A stretch of DNA of 53,463 nt, from assembly GCA_023417315.1 (NCBI GenBank), contig JAEZFW010000031.1, forward strand, positions 1 to 53,463, read 5' to 3'. The position numbers and the translations under genes are program-made. Of this stretch, positions 9,101 through 16,971 are shown one piece after another. Position 1 is the stretch's first letter, and each line of letters begins with the position of its first letter. Source of the stretch: Pseudomonadota bacterium. Its GTDB lineage: Bacteria > Pseudomonadota > Gammaproteobacteria > Steroidobacterales > Steroidobacteraceae. The notes under the pieces are model-generated. The model was not told the DNA's origin, did no database searches, and was given only the letters and a program-made list of their open reading frames with translations.

Positions 9101-9216
9101 CGGCAGACGGCGCGACGCCGGCCTACAACGTCGACTACATCGACAATCGTCTCTACCGGAACGCCTGGTTCACGTTCGACCGGCGCGTGGCCGCCACGGT
9201 GCGCGTGACTTTCTAA
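6187..9216 (+). CDS. TonB-dependent receptor (Xanthomonas/Caulobacter type)
   Basis: A 1009-residue outer-membrane receptor. After a signal segment (SRTYIALAIGASLLTSTPSTAQ) comes the TonB-box-like EEVIVTGIRQSI, then the plug domain with PDRTVTETLQRIPGIAID, GSGVVIRGMTQVRSELNGRDVF and the closing GGIAGTVNLRTRKPF, then a large beta-barrel ending in the terminal aromatic motif RRVAATVRVTF. The pattern is typical of the large TonB-dependent receptors that import oligosaccharides in Xanthomonas, Caulobacter and relatives. Its position between a malectin regulator and a GH44 hydrolase supports uptake of glucan or mannan fragments. A strong hairpin (9225-9254) sits 8 bp after the stop. Confidence 0.93.
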   Translation: MIVRDFSSSWSKGSSLSTLVRPSRTYIALAIGASLLTSTPSTAQNEDVEEVIVTGIRQSIESAQEIKRNAEQIVDSVAAVDITALPDRTVTETLQRIPGIAIDHLFAPNDTNRFSAEGSGVVIRGMTQVRSELNGRDVFSARNTRGLSFEDVPSELMAGVDVYKNPSADMIEGGIAGTVNLRTRKPFDSPGLVFGATASLNYGDFAEETKPQASMLISNRWDTGIGEMGLLLNAAYSELATRTDSIQFGRPFRRDATALIGSVSNAVDCPSMEGGTFSCVNLPAGARWSELDFDRERIGGAIAFQWRPSDRTELSLQALHSDYVMNWTEHSAWFQAGAYDTAIAPGTTATFDSEGNFVSGRLVTTNADLSWVSDPLLEDTVRILQPGAAHIPTGATTRMAEMHQRTTDLGLNFRFDATDKLSIAFDAQYVKAEADNHDYTVNTAVWPDALDVDLSGSLPRISVVGGDHLTNPANYYWAAGMDMTQDNVGDQRAARLDVNYQIDSGWLQSLRGGVRVSDRKATNKDGGYNWQPITEWWMGNSAGGWPGQVAPMDRYLTGHSSFFTFDNFYRGETNLPGGLWVASDDLVRDLKNNGDLLAQAQINGPGSGWAPDTFQPADANRQSEDTYAGYLLLRFAGDVGTLPLDGNVGVRYVKTETAASGFAQQPDWTSYALLAPNVAALGTGQAVDVTQEGSYSDVLPSLNLRLKLTPDLQWRFAFSKALARPTFDQLRANVSLGGDIEIVNDISTDPPTPISQTVTSFTGSGGNPWLKPMRSTQFDTALEWYFAQQGSLTATVFYKDVKDYFISGTESQSIFGQDWLVQTTINGDKGIIQGFEVAYSQFFDFLPGIFKGLGFQGNYTYVDSKGSPGPTSGNTTVPGLPLEGLSPKAYNAMLIYQRGPVEARLAYNWRERWLLTTTDGDGKGTVWNDDFGKLDASVFFRVSDNIQVGLEANNISNTTQKLLVGPYQYTLAADGATPAYNVDYIDNRLYRNAWFTFDRRVAATVRVTF

Positions 9217-9224
9217 GGCAGAGC

Positions 9225-9254
9225 GGGCTCTAGCCGTCAGTGCGGCTAGAGCCC
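9225..9254 (+). terminator. Hairpin after the TonB receptor gene
   Basis: GGGCTCTAGCCG, loop TCAGTG, CGGCTAGAGCCC: a perfect 12-bp stem starting 8 bp after the TAA. There is no clean T-run downstream, so it could be a Rho-independent terminator of weak type or an mRNA-stabilising stem at the end of an abundant transcript. Confidence 0.7.
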
Positions 9255-9335
9255 AGCTGCCGATTGTCTATCTAACCTCTGAGCACTTCACCTCCCAGCC
9301 TTCTCACTGGCCTCGACTGGTGGGAAACATTGTCT

Positions 9336-9360
9336 CGAGGAAGATGCCTGATCTTCCTCG
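9336..9360. repeat. Inverted repeat upstream of the GH44 gene
   Basis: CGAGGAAGAT, 5-base centre GCCTG, ATCTTCCTCG: perfect 10-bp arms, extendable with one mismatch. It lies about 125 bp before the GH44 start and about 80 bp after the receptor terminator, so it could be an operator for the hydrolase or a second transcript-end stem. Confidence 0.5.
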
Positions 9361-9483
9361 GGACCTTTCTCACATTTCGCGCGCGCCATTTATGATGTAG
9401 TTGCCCGATGCGCTGAGTGAGGCATGCCTCCGGCACCTGGAACGACAAACGTATAAAGCTCGCGATCTTGGGGGTACATATAT

Positions 9484-11449
9484 ATGAGACGGGTGTGGAT
9501 CTGGGGACTCGCGCTGTTCTTGACGGCCTGCGGCGGAGGGGGAGGGGGCGGCAGCTCCAATCCGTCGCCGAGCTCGCCGCCGCCCCCACCTGCAGCACGC
9601 ACGCTATCCATATCGGTTCAACCCAGCGGCGCGAGCGCGGGCACGGCTTTCACGACGCAACCCGTCGTCCACGTGCAAACAGCACAAGGCGCGCTCGATG
9701 CCAGCGACAACACGACCTTTGTCAGTGTCGCGATTGTTTCGGGCAGCGGCGCGCAAGGGGCTACGCTCACTGGCACAACGAGCGTCACAGCGGTCGGCGG
9801 CGTCGCTTCATTCACGAACCTCACGCTCGATAGTGCTGGCTCGGGTTACCGGCTTCGCTTCACGGCAACAAGTCTCTCGGCGATCGAGAGCGTATCGTTC
9901 GATGTGGCTGCCGCGCCTGCCTCGCAAATCACCTTTCAGATCGATAGCCAACAGGATGTAAGGCCGATCTCGCGATTCATCTATGGAATGAATTTCGCCT
10001 TTGACGGCAATCGCCCCGCCAACCTCACGCTCTCACGCAGTGGCGGCAATCGCATGACAGCGTACAACTGGGAGACGAACGCGAGCAATGCCGGCAGCGA
10101 TTGGTTTCACCAGAACGATGACTTTCTCGGCGGCGGCAACGTCCCTGGCGCGGCCGTCACGCCTCTCGTCGAGCGGGCTCGATGCGGGTGCGGGCGTCAT
10201 CGTCACGGTACCGATGATTGGCCACGTGGCGGCGGACAAGAATGGAGGAGGTGACGTCAATCAGACGCCAAACTATCTGAGTACTCGCTTCCATGCGAGC
10301 GTCGCACGCAAGCCGGGCGGCGCGTTTCAGACCGTACCCGACACGTCTGATCAGTTTGTCTATCAGGACGAATGGGTGAGCTTCCTCGATGTCACGTATC
10401 CGGGTGCGATCGCAAGCGCGACCGCGCCGATCTTCTTCAGTCTCGATAACGAGCCGGATCTATGGCACACGACGCACGCGCGGCTGAGAGGTGCAGCCAA
10501 CGGCAACGAGGGAACGAACGTCACGTACGCCGAGTTGGTTTCGAAGTCGATCGAGTACGCGAGCGCCATCAAGGACGTGAACTCGAGCGCCACGATTTTT
10601 GGTCCCGTCAATTACGGCTGGCAGGGCATGATCAGATTGCAGAATGCCAGTGACGCGAACAATCGCGATTTCTTAGATTTCTTTCTGCAGCAGATGGCGC
10701 AGGTCGAGCAGACTCAGAGTCGTCGCGTGCTCGACGTGCTCGATGTCCACTGGTATCCAGAAGCTCAGGGTGGCGGCGTGCGCATCACCGAAGCATCGTC
10801 GGACGCTGCCGTCGCTGCTGCGCGCAAGCAAGCGCCTCGCAGCCTCTGGGATCCGTCATACACCGAGACCAGTTGGATCACTCAGTTCAGCACGAACGGG
10901 CCGATCAACTTGTTGCCTCGTCTGCAAGCAAAGATCGATGCTCAATATCCGGGCACACGCCTTGCGATCACCGAGTATAACTATGGCGGAGGCGGGCACA
11001 TCTCCGGCGGCATCGCGCAAGCAGACGTGCTCGGAATTCTCGGCCGTCACGGCGTGTTTGCCGCAGCGCTGTGGCCGCTCGGAGGCGATGAGCAATTCTT
11101 CGCGGGCGCGTTCGACATGTTCCGCAACTACGACGGTAGCGGCGGCAGTTTTGGCGACACGAGCATCCGTGCAACGACGAGCGATGTGGAATCAGCTTCC
11201 GTTTACGCGAGCGTCGATGCCGGCAATCCAAACCGCATGGTGATCGTGTGTATCAACAAGGCCGATGCGGCGCAGGCAGCCCAGTTCGCGATCGGCCATA
11301 CCGCGACGTTTACGACCGGACGCGTCTATACCTTGACGAGCGCAAGCTCGAGTCCGCAACGACAGGCCGACATATCAGTCGGCGCGTCGAACGCATTCAG
11401 CTATGTGATGCCAGCAAACAGCGTGACGACGCTGGTGCTGGAACGATAG
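9484..11449 (+). pseudogene. Lipoprotein glycoside hydrolase GH44 with a +1 frameshift
   Basis: Two overlapping frames together make one GH44 enzyme (endoglucanase/xyloglucanase family). The 5' frame (9484-10254) has a lipobox LTAC, a Gly/Ser/Pro linker, an Ig-like domain (SISVQPSGASAG...LRFTATS) and the first GH44 block ISRFIYGMNFAF. The match then moves to the next frame, ending at 11449: DAGAGVIVTVPMIGHVAADKNG, the acid/base motif SLDNEPDLW (Glu codon 10451-10453), the nucleophile motif ITEYNYGGG (Glu codon 10973-10975), and a C-terminal beta domain. Dropping one G in the GCGGGCT run near 10177-10180 would restore VTPLVERLDAGAGV. This may be a sequencing error or a recent mutation, since both catalytic residues and the rest of the frame are intact. 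A strong ribosome site (GGGGG) precedes ATG 9484. Confidence 0.85.
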
Positions 11450-11460
11450 ACGAGTCCCAC

Positions 11461-11543
11461 CCTAAGCCTCTCGCGTGCTTCTCGTCGTCGGATCCGACGA
11501 GCGGCTTCGGTCGCGGGGCGGTGCTCGGAGGGTGAGGCTCAGG
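11461..11543. other. Structured spacer after GH44
   Basis: CCTAAGCCTC (11461-11470) pairs with GAGGCTCAGG (11534-11543) with one mismatch. Inside it lies TCGTCGGATCCGACGA (11485-11500), a perfect 16-bp palindrome. The nested stems start 12 bp after the GH44 stop, which fits a transcript-end structure, but there is no U-run. It could also be a dispersed palindromic repeat. Confidence 0.45.
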
Positions 11544-11584
11544 TAGCTCGCTGTTGCACAGAGGCCTCACGCGTCATGAGCTCC

Positions 11585-11610
11585 CCAAACGCTACGACCA
11601 AACGCTACGA
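11585..11610. repeat. Two tandem 13-bp direct repeats upstream of the copper operon
   Basis: CCAAACGCTACGA occurs twice back to back (11585-11597 and 11598-11610), about 40 bp before the copL-like start. Perfect adjacent direct repeats at this place are a candidate binding site for a response regulator or another activator of copL-copA-copB. The motif does not resemble the known TGACA-type cop box. Confidence 0.5.
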
Positions 11611-11649
11611 TGATTATCCTGCCCGTCGGCGCCGTGATAGGCTTTATTG

Positions 11650-12048
11650 GTGCGGCGCTCACCTCTTACATTCTGGTCCGTGGCTATGCTTCTCGTAGCA
11701 CGTATAGTGCTTGGGGAATTTGCGCACGCGCAACCGCATCATCAGCAAGCACCCGTCGTGGAATCTTCGACGAGCGTGGACTGCCCAGATCACGCGACCT
11801 CGACGCAGAATGGACAGCATGCCGAAGAGCTCGAGTCAGATTCGCAGCCGGCTGATGTAAGCGCCTCTGCACACGGCGGGGTCGAGTGCTGCGAGCTCAC
11901 TTGCGATTGCGCCTGTGTGCACGTCACGCCCGTTGCGGGTGGGTTTATCGACACACCATTCGCGCTGCTCAATGCAGCGATCATTGCGGGTTCTTCAGCT
12001 CGCCCGTTCGGGCCTATTCTCGGCGGCATCTTTCGGCCGCCTGCATAA
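11650..12048 (+). CDS. copL: CopL-like metal-binding protein
   Basis: About 132 residues with a leader (LTFWSVAMLLVARIVLGEFAHA), a His/Cys-bearing middle (HHQQ, CPDHA, HGGVECCELTCDCACVH) and a proline-rich tail ending GPILGGIFRPPA. This matches CopL proteins of Xanthomonas-type copper operons, small periplasmic Cys/His proteins encoded just before copA and needed for copper-induced expression. The CxCACVH motif is the most telling feature. It lies 143 bp upstream of the multicopper oxidase gene on the same strand. The start is uncertain: GTG 11650 gives the best leader, while TTG 11647 and ATG 11686 are alternatives. The symbol rests on motif and context. Confidence 0.72.
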   Translation: MRRSPLTFWSVAMLLVARIVLGEFAHAQPHHQQAPVVESSTSVDCPDHATSTQNGQHAEELESDSQPADVSASAHGGVECCELTCDCACVHVTPVAGGFIDTPFALLNAAIIAGSSARPFGPILGGIFRPPA

Positions 12049-12191
12049 ACCCTTCTCAGAGTAGTCGATCTGGGCTCAGCCGCATCGCGTGATGCTTCGA
12101 GATCGCTGAGCGCTGATCGTTCCTAATCTCATCGCGTCGAGCGGTGGCACGAACTCGCTCGAGCGGGCTCGTGAGGGTTGCTGAGAGATTT

Positions 12192-14048
12192 ATGCGTTCA
12201 AGACTTCCTTCTTTTTTTCCCGAGATGACGCGCCGGGCGTTCCTTGGCGCGGCGGGCGCCGGTGTCTTCGTGCTCGGCACACCTCGTCAGCTCGCCCAGG
12301 CACAAAACTCCCAGCAGACGGTGCTGTCGGGAACCAACTTCGACCTGCGGATCGGAGGGATGACTGCGAACTTCACCGGAACGCCGCGCCCGGCGACGGT
12401 GGTCAACGGACAGATTCCTGCGCCTTTGCTTCGCTTCAAGGAAGGCGACACTGTGACGCTGCGTGTCAGTAACGAGCTGCCCACGCGCAGCTCGATCCAT
12501 TGGCATGGACTCATCGTACCCGCCGACATGGACGGCGTGCCCGGCTTGAGCTTCGAAGGTATTCCGAGCGGCGGCTCGTACACGTACCGATTCAAGGTCA
12601 ATCAGTACGGAACGTATTGGTATCACTCGCACTCGCGCTTCCAAGAGCAGACTGGACTGTATGGTCCACTGGTGATTGAACGCAGAGGGGGTGAGCGGCA
12701 GCCAGCCGATCGCGAATACGTGGTGATGCTTTCGGATTGGACTGATATCGATCCGGAGCGGATCTTCGCCGTGCTCAAGAAGCAGAGCGACTACTTCAAC
12801 TTCAACAAGCGGACGATGCGCGATTTCATCGCCGATGTGCAAAAGGACGGCTGGAGCGAAGCCGTGGCTGATCGTCGCATGTGGGGTGAGATGCGGATGA
12901 ATCCCACGGACTTCGTCGATGTGACCGGTTACGCCTACACGTATCTCATGAACGGAGTCACCCCGGCTGACAACTGGACGGGACTCTTCTCTCGCGGTGA
13001 GCGCATTCGGCTGCGCTTCATCAATGGCTCAGCGATGAGCATCTTCGATGTTCGCATACCGGGCCTCAAGCTGACCGTGGTTGCCGCAGATGGTCAAGAC
13101 GTGGAGCCGGTCAGCGTCGATGAATTTCGTATCTCGGTCGCCGAAACGTATGACGTGATCGTCGAGCCCAAGGACGACCGGGCATACACCATCTTTGCGC
13201 AATCGATCGACCGCTCCGGATACGCGCGGGGCACGCTGACGCCAAGCCCCAGACTGCAAGCAGAGGTGCCGCCGCTCGATCCGCGACCGCTGCTCGGCAT
13301 GAGAGACATGGGCATGGCTCACGATATGAGCCACGGTAAGCCGGCGAAGAACGCAGTGGCCTCGCACTCTGGCACTGATCACTCTCAGCATGGCGAGCCA
13401 GCTCGAGCAACGAGTGCCGCCGATCATGCAGCAGGTCATGAAGAGATGGACCACTCGGCGATGGGACATGACGTGTCTGACTCGCGAGCCGGCACGTACA
13501 CGCCGACGCATCATCCGACCGAGTTTGCTCCGACGGTCGATGCGCGTGCTGAGCAAGTCAGCACGCGCTTGGATGATCCTGGCGTCGGTTTGCGAGACAA
13601 CGGCCGTCGCGTCTTGAGTTACGCCGACCTTCACACGATCGGAGGACCGATCGATCGACGTGAACCAGCGCGCGAGATCGAGCTCCACCTGACAGGTCAC
13701 ATGGAACGGTTCATCTGGTCGTTCGATGGACAGAAGTTCTCTGAAGCGCCGCCATTGCGCTTCAACTTTGGTGAGCGCTTACGCATCACGCTGATCAACG
13801 ACACGATGATGACTCATCCCATCCATCTCCATGGCATGTGGAGCGAGATAGAAACACCAGAAGGCCATTTCCAAGTGCGTAAGCACACGGTCAATATGAA
13901 TCCTGCGCAGAAGATTAGTTACGCGGTGACGGCGGATGCATTGGGGCGATGGGCTTATCACTGCCATCTGCTCTATCACATGGAAGCGGGCATGTTTCGC
14001 GAGGTCGAAGTGGCGCCTGAAGGCAAGCATCGAGGAGGTCACGAATGA
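12192..14048 (+). CDS. copA: Copper-resistance multicopper oxidase CopA
   Basis: A periplasmic multicopper oxidase (PcoA/CopA family) of about 618 residues that oxidises and sequesters copper. The Tat signal is clear: TRRAFLGAAGAGVFVLG. Copper ligands appear in order: IHWHG and WYHSHS in the first cupredoxin domain, HPIHLHGMWSE and HCHLLYHMEAGM in the last. Between them is a Met/His-rich copper-binding segment with MRDMGMAHDMSHGK, DHSQHG and EEMDHSAMGHD (about 13297-13480). ATG 12192 is chosen because it leads directly into the Tat motif; a GTG at 12144 would add 16 unrelated residues. The gene overlaps copB by 4 bp, so translation is coupled. Confidence 0.95.
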   Translation: MRSRLPSFFPEMTRRAFLGAAGAGVFVLGTPRQLAQAQNSQQTVLSGTNFDLRIGGMTANFTGTPRPATVVNGQIPAPLLRFKEGDTVTLRVSNELPTRSSIHWHGLIVPADMDGVPGLSFEGIPSGGSYTYRFKVNQYGTYWYHSHSRFQEQTGLYGPLVIERRGGERQPADREYVVMLSDWTDIDPERIFAVLKKQSDYFNFNKRTMRDFIADVQKDGWSEAVADRRMWGEMRMNPTDFVDVTGYAYTYLMNGVTPADNWTGLFSRGERIRLRFINGSAMSIFDVRIPGLKLTVVAADGQDVEPVSVDEFRISVAETYDVIVEPKDDRAYTIFAQSIDRSGYARGTLTPSPRLQAEVPPLDPRPLLGMRDMGMAHDMSHGKPAKNAVASHSGTDHSQHGEPARATSAADHAAGHEEMDHSAMGHDVSDSRAGTYTPTHHPTEFAPTVDARAEQVSTRLDDPGVGLRDNGRRVLSYADLHTIGGPIDRREPAREIELHLTGHMERFIWSFDGQKFSEAPPLRFNFGERLRITLINDTMMTHPIHLHGMWSEIETPEGHFQVRKHTVNMNPAQKISYAVTADALGRWAYHCHLLYHMEAGMFREVEVAPEGKHRGGHE

Positions 14049-14965
14049 ATTCTGCGAACGAGCTCGTTGCCTTCGCGCTGACTGCGCTCTGCGCCGCAGG
14101 TACGGCGTTTGCTGCGGAAGATCACTCGATGCATGTGCCCCGACAGCAAGACGCTCAGGAAGATCACTCGATGCATGTGCCGCAGCCGCAAGAGGCTGCG
14201 GACGATCACTCGATGCACGCTCCCCGACCGCAGGGCCCCACCGAGAGCGAGCGCGCCCACGTGCCACCTGACCCGCCGCGGAACCCTCTTGGCGACATGT
14301 CCAAAGAGCGAATGATCGAGCTCATGCAGATGGAAGACGACGCGCCATTCAGCTTCATCCTGCTCGATCAACTCGAGTGGCGCGAGATCAACGAGCAGGA
14401 TGCGCAGGTCTGGGAGTTCGAGGCGTTCTACGGGACCGACTACAACAAGATCTGGTTCGAGACGGAAGGCGAGCGCGTCGGTGGCGAAGAAGAGGGACGC
14501 GTGGAGGTGATGTGGGATCGCATCATCTCGAGTTGGTGGAGTTTTCAGACGGGTGTTCGCCAGGACTTCGGCGAAGGCCCCTCGAGGACCTGGGCCGATT
14601 TCGGTATCCAAGGGCTCGCACCTTACTTCTTCGAAATCGACGCCGCTGTGTACGTGGGCGAGCAGGGGCGCACGGCAGCTCGCTTCTCGGGCGAGTACGA
14701 CATGCTCATCACTCAACGTTTGATTTTACAGCCCGAGCTCGAGTTGGAGCTGTATGGCAAGGACGACCCCGAGAACGGAATTGGGTCAGGCCTGTCGGAC
14801 GTTGAGGTCGGTTTGCGGCTGCGTTACGAGATTCGCCGGGAGCTTGCGCCCTACATAGGCATACATTGGGAGCGAAAGTTCGGCGAGACAGCGGATCTCG
14901 CGCGAGCCGAAGGCGAAGATGAAAGCGATCTCGTGTTCGTCGTTGGAGTGCGTGCTTGGTTCTAG
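14045..14965 (+). CDS. copB: Copper-resistance outer-membrane protein CopB
   Basis: A 306-residue CopB/PcoB-family protein, an outer-membrane beta-barrel that works with CopA. After the signal peptide (LVAFALTALCAAGTAFA) three near-identical units EDHSMHVP, EDHSMHVP and DDHSMHAP (residues about 25-60) form a Met/His copper-binding tail. The conserved barrel then begins at MIELMQMEDDAPFSFILLDQLEWRE and ends GIHWERKFGETADLAR...VVGVRAWF, with the aromatic last residue of outer-membrane proteins. It overlaps copA by 4 bp (ATGA) and converges on the small Met/His protein gene 27 bp further on. Confidence 0.95.
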   Translation: MNSANELVAFALTALCAAGTAFAAEDHSMHVPRQQDAQEDHSMHVPQPQEAADDHSMHAPRPQGPTESERAHVPPDPPRNPLGDMSKERMIELMQMEDDAPFSFILLDQLEWREINEQDAQVWEFEAFYGTDYNKIWFETEGERVGGEEEGRVEVMWDRIISSWWSFQTGVRQDFGEGPSRTWADFGIQGLAPYFFEIDAAVYVGEQGRTAARFSGEYDMLITQRLILQPELELELYGKDDPENGIGSGLSDVEVGLRLRYEIRRELAPYIGIHWERKFGETADLARAEGEDESDLVFVVGVRAWF

Positions 14966-14992
14966 TCGCTGCGCTCGATGCAAGCGGTGTGG

Positions 14993-15343
14993 TTACTTGT
15001 TCAACTCGCTCGATACGGCCGAGGCTTCCTTGGCTGCTTGCTCGTAGAGTTCCGCGAGCTTGTCGCAGTGTTTGGCAACACTCTCGTAACTGGCGGCGCC
15101 TTTCGTCGGAGTACGGCCGCGGTAGAGTTGGGCGAGCTTGCGGTGCGACTGCGCCTTCTCTTTCAGTACTGTCGCTTCGTCCTTGTACTCTGCCGCTAAT
15201 TCCTTGTCGGGCTTGTTGTGGTTCATCTCCGACTTATGCATGTGCATCGGAGGTTTCTTGCCTTCCTCTGCGGCATATGTTGATGCACCAACAATGCTCA
15301 ACGCAGTGATCGCGGTAGCAACAAACATGCGAGAACGCTTCAT
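14993..15343 (-). CDS. Small periplasmic protein with Met/His motif
   Basis: 116 residues: a signal peptide (FVATAITALSIVGASTYAAE), the motif PPMHMHKSEMNHNK, then a mostly helical charged region (ELAAEYKDEATVLKEKAQSHRKLAQLYRG, SVAKHCDKLAELYEQAAKEAS) likely to form a helical hairpin. I do not recognise a named family. The MHMH...MNHN cluster and its place between copB and the cus operon suggest a periplasmic copper-binding or envelope-stress role, by inference only. The start at 15343 is fixed by AAAGGAG, with ATG about 7 bases downstream; an in-frame ATG two codons earlier is too close to the ribosome site. Confidence 0.78.
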   Translation of the reverse strand: MKRSRMFVATAITALSIVGASTYAAEEGKKPPMHMHKSEMNHNKPDKELAAEYKDEATVLKEKAQSHRKLAQLYRGRTPTKGAASYESVAKHCDKLAELYEQAAKEASAVSSELNK

Positions 15344-15369
15344 CAGCATCTCCTTTTGAGTGCTATGAG

Positions 15370-15394
15370 GACTCAAGGTCTAGACTCAAGGTCC
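15370..15394. promoter_or_regulatory. 13-bp-spaced direct repeat (GACTCAAGGTC)
   Basis: GACTCAAGGTCTA (15370-15382) is followed directly by GACTCAAGGTCC (15383-15394). The centre AGGTCTAGACT is nearly palindromic, as in MerR-family metal operators. The site lies about 27 bp upstream of the small Met/His gene on its coding strand, in promoter position. It is a candidate operator only. Confidence 0.45.
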
Positions 15395-15484
15395 AGCCCG
15401 ATGAAGTCTAGGCCTTAACGAGATGCGTTCTTCTCCGGAAAACTTCGTAACTGATCGCGGGTTGTCCACCGAGCAGAGGGGCTC

Positions 15485-15510
15485 GAACCTTCGAGTGAAC
15501 TCAAGGGTTC
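15485..15510. promoter_or_regulatory. Candidate operator upstream of cusCBA
   Basis: GAACCTTCGAGT and ACTCAAGGGTTC form an imperfect inverted repeat around GA. The arm ACTCAAGG is the same motif seen twice near the divergent gene. It lies about 155 bp before the cusC-like start. No two-component copper regulator gene is in the window, so the binding protein is unknown; CueR is one possibility. Confidence 0.4.
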
Positions 15511-15663
15511 GGCGAGGCGTCACGCTCGCCTCATAGATGCCGACTCAACAGAAATCCGGCGCCTGATCAAAATTCGGAGCGATCCCTCCTTACGGGGTTC
15601 CTTGTAGGGGCTCAGAGGCATCCCGCATGGGGACGCCCGCGCACCGTATGTAGGCTTTGCAGC

Positions 15664-16971
15664 ATGCTCGCCTGCCTTGCAGCCCGACTTCGTACGCTTG
15701 GTGGCGCGCTCTGTGCCGGCGTGCTTCTCCAAGCTGGGCTCGCCGCTTCCGAGCCGATCGTTTCCGATTCGATTCAACTCGAGGACGTGATCCGCACTGC
15801 CGTTCGCACTCGTGGAGAGCTGGCGGCTGCGAACGCGCGTGCGGAAGCGATGGCGGTGCGGCCGGCCATCGTCGGAGCGCTCGAGGATCCGATGATTTCT
15901 CCATCGATCGATCATTATCCGTTCGACATGCCGAACGGCGAGGAAGAAATGGGCGAGGGCGGCGGAGGGCAGCGCTACGACTGGAGCGTCAGCGTTGAGC
16001 AGCGATTTCCCTTATCTGGCGTGCGTGGACATCGTCGCGACGCTGCTCGTGCGGAGGCAGATCGCGCAAAGGCGGTAGCCGACAACACGCAGCTCGATAT
16101 CGTTCTGGATGCTCAGAGAAGCTTCTTCATGCTGCTCGAACGCCAGCGCATGCGCAGCGTGCTCGTGGAGCAGGAGGCGCTTGCCCGTCAGCTCATCGAA
16201 GTATCCAGCGCGCGCTATGCAAGCGGCACCGGCTCGCAAGCAGACGTATTGCGCGCTGAAGTGGAGGCGGCACGCGCGCGCGGAGCGCAAGAGTCGTTGA
16301 TGGCACAGACGCGTGCAGCGCAAGCGATGCTCAATGCAAGCATGGGTCGCACGGCTGGCGAGTCGATCCCGGAGCTGGTGCATGTGCCCAATACAGAGCC
16401 ACCCTTGACTGCACCGGCTGCTATCGAACGCGCACTCTTACGCCGTCCAGAGCTGATCGCAGGCGAGGCGGAGGTGGAACGCGCGAGAGCCGAAGTGGAA
16501 GTGATGCGATCGATGTACAAGCCGATGGCGACCGTTCGCATCGGCCGCGCATCGACGATGGCGGAGGGACCCGGCGCGATGCTCATGATTGGCGTCAGCG
16601 TCCCGATCTGGCGTGAGCGTCTGCGAGCAGGTGTCGCGGAGGCGCGGGCCATGCAGCGGATGGCCGATTCGGATCTGTCGGCCATGCGACGCATGGTCGA
16701 AGCAGAGGCCGTGAACGCTCGGGAGTCCGTGGAGGCAGCGCGTGTGCAGTATGCGGTGCTCGAAGAAGACATCTTGCCCAGGGCCCGCGATGCGAGCGAT
16801 GCCGCGCTCGCCGCATACTCATCAGGCCAAGGCACGTTGATCTCTGTGATCGAATCCGCGAGAGCACTGTGGGAGGTGCAGGCGGAACAGGTCATGGCCG
16901 AAACGGCTCTCGGCGAAGCATGGGCTCGTCTGCACCGTGCGACCGGTGAATTCGAGGCGCGAGCTCCATGA
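15664..16971 (+). CDS. TolC-family outer-membrane channel of a copper RND pump (CusC/CzcC-like)
   Basis: 435 residues. A signal peptide (LGGALCAGVLLQAGLA) is followed by two outer-membrane-efflux repeats made of long helices; typical blocks are SVSVEQRFPLSGVRGHRR, SSARYASGTGSQADVLRAEVE and AYSSGQGTLISVIESARALWEVQAE. The protein forms the outer-membrane exit duct for the inner-membrane pump encoded two genes on. An acidic/glycine loop (PNGEEEMGEGGGGQR) precedes the first strand. No lipobox is seen. The 3' end overlaps the adaptor gene by 4 bp (ATGA), defining a four- or five-gene operon. Confidence 0.9.
   Translation: MLACLAARLRTLGGALCAGVLLQAGLAASEPIVSDSIQLEDVIRTAVRTRGELAAANARAEAMAVRPAIVGALEDPMISPSIDHYPFDMPNGEEEMGEGGGGQRYDWSVSVEQRFPLSGVRGHRRDAARAEADRAKAVADNTQLDIVLDAQRSFFMLLERQRMRSVLVEQEALARQLIEVSSARYASGTGSQADVLRAEVEAARARGAQESLMAQTRAAQAMLNASMGRTAGESIPELVHVPNTEPPLTAPAAIERALLRRPELIAGEAEVERARAEVEVMRSMYKPMATVRIGRASTMAEGPGAMLMIGVSVPIWRERLRAGVAEARAMQRMADSDLSAMRRMVEAEAVNARESVEAARVQYAVLEEDILPRARDASDAALAAYSSGQGTLISVIESARALWEVQAEQVMAETALGEAWARLHRATGEFEARAP

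Larger units (their letters stand above)
15344..15663. promoter_or_regulatory. Divergent copper-locus control region
   Basis: 320 bp between the small Met/His gene (minus) and cusC-like (plus), with no gene. It contains three copies of ACTCAAGG (15371, 15384, 15499) and one near-inverted copy, described in separate entries, which suggests shared control of the two divergent units. The part from 15590 to 15660 shows no clear signal. Confidence 0.5.

Noticed and set aside
9484..11449. Programmed ribosomal frameshift in the GH44 gene
   Set aside because: There is no slippery heptamer with a following stem at the junction and such control is not known for this family; an error or mutation in the G-run is simpler.
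11585..11610. The known TGACA-type cop box
   Set aside because: The direct repeats do not contain TGACA/TGTCA half sites.
12144..12191. An upstream GTG start for the multicopper oxidase
   Set aside because: It would put unrelated residues before the Tat signal; ATG 12192 or ATG 12225 fits better.
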